Below, piece after piece: positions 59,835 to 64,000 of a stretch of DNA of 64,000 nt (the first letter of the stretch is position 1; each line of letters starts with the position of its first letter). The DNA lies in the NCBI GenBank assembly GCA_963795435.1, contig CAWCHV010000007.1:1364001-1428000 (forward strand), in the 5' to 3' direction. The translations under genes and the position numbers were made by a program. The notes below the pieces were generated by a model. It had not been told where the DNA came from, searched no databases, and saw nothing but the letters and a program-made list of their open reading frames with translations. This stretch comes from JAFKFI01 sp963795435. GTDB lineage: Bacteria; Pseudomonadota; Alphaproteobacteria; Acetobacterales; Acetobacteraceae.

Positions 59835-62597
59835 TCAGCTCTTCGACAGCTCGTCAAGCAGTTTTTGCGCGTTCGGCTTCTCGTCGAATTTCGCGTTCGC
59901 TTCGATCATGCCGGTCAGCATCTTGCGCGCCTCGTCATGCTTGCCGGTGTCGTTGAGCGCGGCCGCGAGGTGGTATCTGACGTCCAGATTCCCGGGCAGC
60001 TGGGAGCTGGCCTGCCGCAGCAGCGGCAGCGCGGTGGCCGGGGCTCCTTGCTTGACCAGGATCCAGCCAAGCGTGTCCGCCGTCTGGCCGCTCGGATAGA
60101 GCACATAGGCTTTCTGCGCGAGTTCCCGTGCCCGCTTGTCGCCCCGCTGCTGATAGATCCAGGCGAGATTGTTCAGCGAGATCGGATCGCGCGGCTTCTT
60201 CTCCAGTACGCTCTTGAGATGCGCCTCCGCGTCGTCGTAGCGGCCCAGCTTGATCTCGATCCCGGCCAGTGCCTCCACGACGCCGAGGTCGTTGGGGTTT
60301 TTCGCCACCCAGTCGATCAGCGTCTGACGGGCCTGGTCCGGGTGGTCGCCCGCGAGCTGCGCGCCGGTCAGACGCATTGCCAAATAGGCCGACGGCGCCT
60401 GCTTCAGCTGCGCGGCAAACTCCTTGGCGGCATCGTCGAACCGGCCCGCGGACATGTACACGTCGCCCTTCAGGCCTCGGGCGCTCGGCGTGTCGCTGAC
60501 CTGGCTGCGGAGCCGATCGGCGGTCGCCAGCGCCTTATCAATTCCGCCAGCCTTGTTGTCGATGGCGATGTAGTCGTTGAGCAGCTGGAAGTTCTCCGGC
60601 GAGTTGCGCAGCCCCTCCTGCACGACGTTGCGCGCGGCCTCCAGGTCGTTTCCCTGAATCAAGAGGGCGATGAGACGCTGCCTCGTGTCGAGCGATTTGG
60701 GATCGATCGCGAGCGCCTGTGTGTAGCTATCGCGCGCCTCCGCCGTCTGCCCGAGTGCCGCGCGCGCGCGCGCCTGCGCGCCGAGCAGGGCCGGGCTCGT
60801 GCTCAACCGCGCCGGATCCTCGGCGAGCAGCGCAAGCGCCTTCTTGCCATCGCCAGTTCGGGTGTACAGGTCCGCCAGGGCAATCGTCAGGCCCGGATCC
60901 TTGGGCGCCACCGCCTTGGCCCGCTCCAGCGTGGCCGCCGCGTCCGCCGTCTTCCCGTTCGACGACAGCGTGGCGACAACCATGCTCAACGCCGGCTCGC
61001 TGGTGGGATTCTTGGCGAGGATGTCGTTCAGGATCTTCAGCGCGTCGTCCGGTCGACCCTGCATCGCGGCGATCCGCGCCAGGCTGACCTTGGCCGGCGT
61101 GAAATCGGGATTCGATTCGGCTATCTTGGTGAACTGCGCCTTGGCTCCATCCACGTCGAGCTGCGCCAGTTTCAGCAATCCCTCGAGGTTTTGCACCACC
61201 GGCGTGTCGCCCTGCACCTGGCGGATCTTGGTGATCGCCGCGGCGGCGCGGTTCAGGTCGCCCGTCGCCATCTCCGCGAAAAACAGGGCCGCGCCGATCG
61301 ACGGTTGCTTCGGCGCTATTTCCAATGCCTTCTCGAGATCGCCGACCGCGGCGTTCGGATCTCCCATCGCGAGCCGGCTCGCCGCCAGACGACCGCGCAT
61401 CTGCGGATCGTCCGGCGCCAGGGCGGCCGCCTTCTCGAACGCCCGGGTTGCCTCGTCCTGATGGCCAGAGGCCGAATAGGCCCGCCCGAGCAGGTCGAAC
61501 GTGGCGGCATCCGCGACCCCGGCCGCCGCGGGCTTGGCGAGCACTTCGACCACCTTATCCGGTCGCTGCCGCTGCATCTCGATGCCGGCCAGCAGCTTGA
61601 GCCCAGCTAGATCGTCGGGCACGCGGGCCGTGTAGCGTTGCGCCGCATCCTCCGCCTGCTCCCACTCCCCAAGCTGCGCCTTCACGAAGGCCTGCAGGAA
61701 ATACGCCCGGGGCAGGTTCGGCATCACGCTGGCGATTTTCTGCAGCGTTACGTCCGCCGCCTTGAAATCCTTGCGGCGCGCTTCGAGCAACGCCTGCAGG
61801 AGAAGTCCCCTTGGATTGTTCGGAAGGACGGCGAATACGGCCGCCAGATCCGCCTGCGCCTTGTCGTCCTTTCCGGTCGCGATCAGCAATGTCGCCCGTT
61901 CAAGTCGGCCGTCCGGAAATGCGGGCGCCACGCCGACCAGCTCGTCAGCCGCGGCAAGCGCCCCCGGAATGTCGCCTTTCCGATGCAGCAGCTGCGCCTT
62001 CTCGAGCAGCGCCTCCTGATTTTTTGGTTGCAGGGACAGCGCCCGGTCCACCTTGGCCTGGGCCGTGTCCAGGTCCCCCTTCGCGATCGCCAGTCGGAAT
62101 TGGGCGGTGAGCGGCTCCAGCGCCTCAGGCGCGAGACGCTCCGCCTCGGCAAAGGAATTGGCCGCTCCGGCAAGGTCGCGCAGAGCCGCCTGCGCGTACC
62201 CGCGAGCCACCAGGACCTGGGCGTCCAGCGCCGCGTCCTTGTGCTCCACCGTGAAATCACGCAGCAGATCCTGGTACTTGTTCTGCACCATGTAGGCCTG
62301 CGCAAGCACGGGAACGATCTTGTGCTTGTCGTAGCCGCGATCGCGGGCGGCAGTCGCCTCCTTCTCGGCCGCGACCGGGTCGCCGAGTTGAAGGTTGACC
62401 AGGGCGAGTTGGAAGTGCGCTTCCGCGTTCTGCGGATCCTCCCTCACGGCATTGCGCAGCTGGATCTGGGCGGCCTTGAGGTCGCCCTTCTGCAGCGCCT
62501 GGCGCGCGTCGCTCAGGTAGTCGCGCGCATCGGCCAAGCTCGGCCATAGCAGAGCCCACCCCGCGACGAGAACCCAACCCAAATGCCTGTTCCGCAT
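59835..62597 (-). CDS. prsT: TPR-repeat protein of the PEP-CTERM/exopolysaccharide system (PrsT-like)
   Basis: 920 residues. A signal peptide (LGWVLVAGWALLWPSLADA) leads into about twenty TPR units from residue 24 to the end, for example YLSDARQALQKGDLKAAQIQLRNAV and LNNLAWIYQQRGDKRA. No lipobox Cys is evident after the signal peptide, although PrsT is often lipidated. Long TPR proteins of this type are encoded with exosortase-linked EPS genes and probably act as periplasmic scaffolds in assembly. It follows prsR by 8 bases. Confidence 0.85.
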   Translation of the reverse strand: MRNRHLGWVLVAGWALLWPSLADARDYLSDARQALQKGDLKAAQIQLRNAVREDPQNAEAHFQLALVNLQLGDPVAAEKEATAARDRGYDKHKIVPVLAQAYMVQNKYQDLLRDFTVEHKDAALDAQVLVARGYAQAALRDLAGAANSFAEAERLAPEALEPLTAQFRLAIAKGDLDTAQAKVDRALSLQPKNQEALLEKAQLLHRKGDIPGALAAADELVGVAPAFPDGRLERATLLIATGKDDKAQADLAAVFAVLPNNPRGLLLQALLEARRKDFKAADVTLQKIASVMPNLPRAYFLQAFVKAQLGEWEQAEDAAQRYTARVPDDLAGLKLLAGIEMQRQRPDKVVEVLAKPAAAGVADAATFDLLGRAYSASGHQDEATRAFEKAAALAPDDPQMRGRLAASRLAMGDPNAAVGDLEKALEIAPKQPSIGAALFFAEMATGDLNRAAAAITKIRQVQGDTPVVQNLEGLLKLAQLDVDGAKAQFTKIAESNPDFTPAKVSLARIAAMQGRPDDALKILNDILAKNPTSEPALSMVVATLSSNGKTADAAATLERAKAVAPKDPGLTIALADLYTRTGDGKKALALLAEDPARLSTSPALLGAQARARAALGQTAEARDSYTQALAIDPKSLDTRQRLIALLIQGNDLEAARNVVQEGLRNSPENFQLLNDYIAIDNKAGGIDKALATADRLRSQVSDTPSARGLKGDVYMSAGRFDDAAKEFAAQLKQAPSAYLAMRLTGAQLAGDHPDQARQTLIDWVAKNPNDLGVVEALAGIEIKLGRYDDAEAHLKSVLEKKPRDPISLNNLAWIYQQRGDKRARELAQKAYVLYPSGQTADTLGWILVKQGAPATALPLLRQASSQLPGNLDVRYHLAAALNDTGKHDEARKMLTGMIEANAKFDEKPNAQKLLDELSKS

Positions 62598-62605
62598 GGC
62601 GTGGC

Positions 62606-64000
62606 TCACTCCATATCCAGCTTTGACGCGACCGTCGTGTCGGGCGTCGAGGGATCGAAGCCCCTCGTCGGCTCGATCTCGATCCCATGCAATTCCATTA
62701 GCCCGTACAGTGTCGGACGACTGACGCCGAGGAGCTTGGCGGCCGTCGAAAGCGTGCCGTTGCTCCGGGCCAGGGCGATCTGGATCACCTCCCGCTCCGC
62801 CCGGGTGCGGGCCGATCTGAGATCCAGCCCGCCGCCGTCGTCCTCCGCCGGCTCGAGCTCGAGGTCCGCGGCGTCGAGCAGCTTGCCCTCCGCCATGATC
62901 ACCGCGCGCTTCATCCGGTTCTCCAGCTCCCGCACGTTGCCCGGCCACTCATGGCTCGTGATCGCGGCGACCGCCCGGTCCGTGAAGCCTTTGATCGCTC
63001 GGCCGAACTCACGGCTGTACCGGCCGAAGAAATAGTTGGCGAGCAGCATCACGTCACCGCCACGCTGCCGCAGCGGCGGGATCCGCACGGTTACGGAATT
63101 CATCCGATAGAACAGGTCGTTGCGAAACGCCCCGGACTGCACACGCTCCTCCAGGCCGACATTGGTCGCGGACACGATCCGGACATCCACCTGTATGCGT
63201 TGGCGGCCGCCAATCCGTTCGATCACCTGGTCCTGCAGGAAGCGGAGCAGCTTCACCTGCAGCGGGTGCGGCAGGTCGCCGATCTCGTCGAGAAACAGCG
63301 TGCCCTTGTTGGCGCCCTCGATCTTGCCGATGGATTGCTTCACCGCGCCGGTGAAGGCGCCGCGCTCGTGGCCGAACAACTCGCTCTCCAGCAGGTTCTC
63401 AGGGATCGCGCCGCAGTTGATTGCCACGAACGGCTGCTTCGATCGCGGCCCCAGCTCGTGCAGGGCATGGGCCAAGGCCTCCTTGCCGGTGCCGCTCTCG
63501 CCGAGAAGCAGGACCGGAACGTTTGCCGCCGCCAGTTTCTCGATGTCGCGGCACACCTTCAACATGGCGTCGTTGGCGGTGATGATCCGCTCGATCGGCG
63601 AACGCTGAGGCACCGCGGCGAGCCGCCTGTTCTCCTCCTCCAGCCGCCGCAGCCGCAGCGCGCGATCCACGATCGTGCGCAGGACCTGGATCTCGGTGGG
63701 CTTTTCACAGAAATCGTAAGCCCCGATGGAGACCGCCTTGAGGGCGTTCGGCTTCTCGCCGTTTCCCGTGACGACGATCGCCTTGATCTCCGGAACGGCG
63801 CGCTGGACCTGCTCGAGGGTCGCGAAGCCCTCGCTCACCCCGTCCGGATCGGGCGGCAGACCAAGGTCGATCAGCGCCACATCGGGCGCCTCCTTCTGGG
63901 CCAGCGTCACCGCCTGCTGCCGGTTATGGGTGATGAACAGCTCGTACTCGGGGAACGCCCAACGGGTACTGGGACGCGATGCCTTCATCATCTTCGACGA
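62606..64000 (-). CDS. prsR: PEP-CTERM-box response regulator (sigma-54 activator, PrsR-like), frameshifted near N-terminus, 5' end outside window
   Basis: About 464 codons visible. Receiver domain with phospho-Asp in DVALIDLGLPPDPDGVSEG; AAA+ domain with Walker A GESGTGKE, GAFTGA loop, GTLFLDEIGDLP, RIVSATN; Fis-type HTH at the end (LSTAAKLLGVSRPTLYGLMELHGI). In the outermost 35 bases the acidic pocket VEDDEGIASQ is in a different frame from RWAFPEYELF; reading CC for CCC at 63964-63966 joins them. PrsR activates sigma-54 promoters of PEP-CTERM/EPS genes. Partner kinase PrsK is not in the window. Confidence 0.85.
   Translation of the reverse strand, partial: SSKMMKASRPSTRWAFPEYELFITHNRQQAVTLAQKEAPDVALIDLGLPPDPDGVSEGFATLEQVQRAVPEIKAIVVTGNGEKPNALKAVSIGAYDFCEKPTEIQVLRTIVDRALRLRRLEEENRRLAAVPQRSPIERIITANDAMLKVCRDIEKLAAANVPVLLLGESGTGKEALAHALHELGPRSKQPFVAINCGAIPENLLESELFGHERGAFTGAVKQSIGKIEGANKGTLFLDEIGDLPHPLQVKLLRFLQDQVIERIGGRQRIQVDVRIVSATNVGLEERVQSGAFRNDLFYRMNSVTVRIPPLRQRGGDVMLLANYFFGRYSREFGRAIKGFTDRAVAAITSHEWPGNVRELENRMKRAVIMAEGKLLDAADLELEPAEDDGGGLDLRSARTRAEREVIQIALARSNGTLSTAAKLLGVSRPTLYGLMELHGIEIEPTRGFDPSTPDTTVASKLDME

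Noticed and set aside
59865..61610. 581-codon plus-strand frame opposite prsT
   Set aside because: Antisense shadow: composition dominated by Arg/Gly/Leu with no motifs; prsT reads cleanly as TPR repeats.

Overview
The window reads as chromosomal DNA from a high-GC alphaproteobacterium. The gene mix fits the Acetobacteraceae/Rhodospirillales best: a cysteine-poor L31, an NdvA-type exporter, a MucR/Ros regulator, a glucose/pentose-phosphate operon with zwf, gnd, tkt, tal and pgi, many acyl-CoA and aromatic genes, and a PEP-CTERM-type exopolysaccharide locus. This assignment is inferred from gene content alone. I saw no rRNA, tRNA, CRISPR array, phage or intact insertion sequence.

Layout. (1) 1-10.6 kb: the end of an outer-membrane porin gene, then a minus-strand series pdxY, ndvA-like exporter, DUF4239 protein, HdeD-like protein, enoyl-CoA hydratase, DUF4242 protein, ThDP enzyme, SDR, and a DEAD-box helicase after a repeat-rich gap. 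(2) 10.8-13.5 kb: Spy/CpxP-like protein, L31, an unrecognised proline-rich protein with a leaderless-type promoter, and an SDR. (3) 13.5-24.5 kb: a triheme cytochrome c, then the glk-tkt-gnd-zwf-HAD-tal-pgi operon, with several stop/start overlaps. (4) 24.5-32.3 kb: PNPOx-like protein, two solute-binding proteins, MucR, two CoA-transferases, an SDR preceded by a 16-codon gene remnant, and a free-standing acyl carrier protein. (5) 32.3-41.1 kb: an aromatic-degradation cluster (flavin monooxygenase, DUF2783, P450, hmgA, fahA, ThDP enzyme, VOC dioxygenase) with a divergent MarR regulator. (6) 41.1-49.7 kb: SDR, ThDP enzyme plus enolase-superfamily enzyme, a second copy of the proline-rich protein, a GMC oxidoreductase and an EF-G-like GTPase. 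(7) 49.8-64 kb: a hybrid histidine kinase, the GDP-heptose genes gmhA, hddC-gmhB fusion and hddA, two glycosyltransferases, an O-antigen-ligase-type polymerase/ligase, and the PEP-CTERM-associated prsT and prsR.

The genes form recognisable modules. Glucose enters through glucokinase and the oxidative pentose-phosphate enzymes. Homogentisate is opened by HmgA and cleaved by FahA, with two oxygenases in the same transcript that could supply hydroxylated aromatics. Sedoheptulose-7-phosphate made by transketolase/transaldolase could feed the GDP-heptose branch used in cell-surface glycan.

Four otherwise well-conserved genes (mucR-like, P450, GMC oxidoreductase, prsR) are each broken by a one-base shift, and in three the shift changes a short homopolymer. 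I read these as probable consensus errors, to be settled from reads before any gene is called dead. The least explained items are the two paralogous proline-rich proteins: both have a near-consensus promoter placed so that transcription would begin at the start codon, and one carries a palindromic repeat read through in frame.
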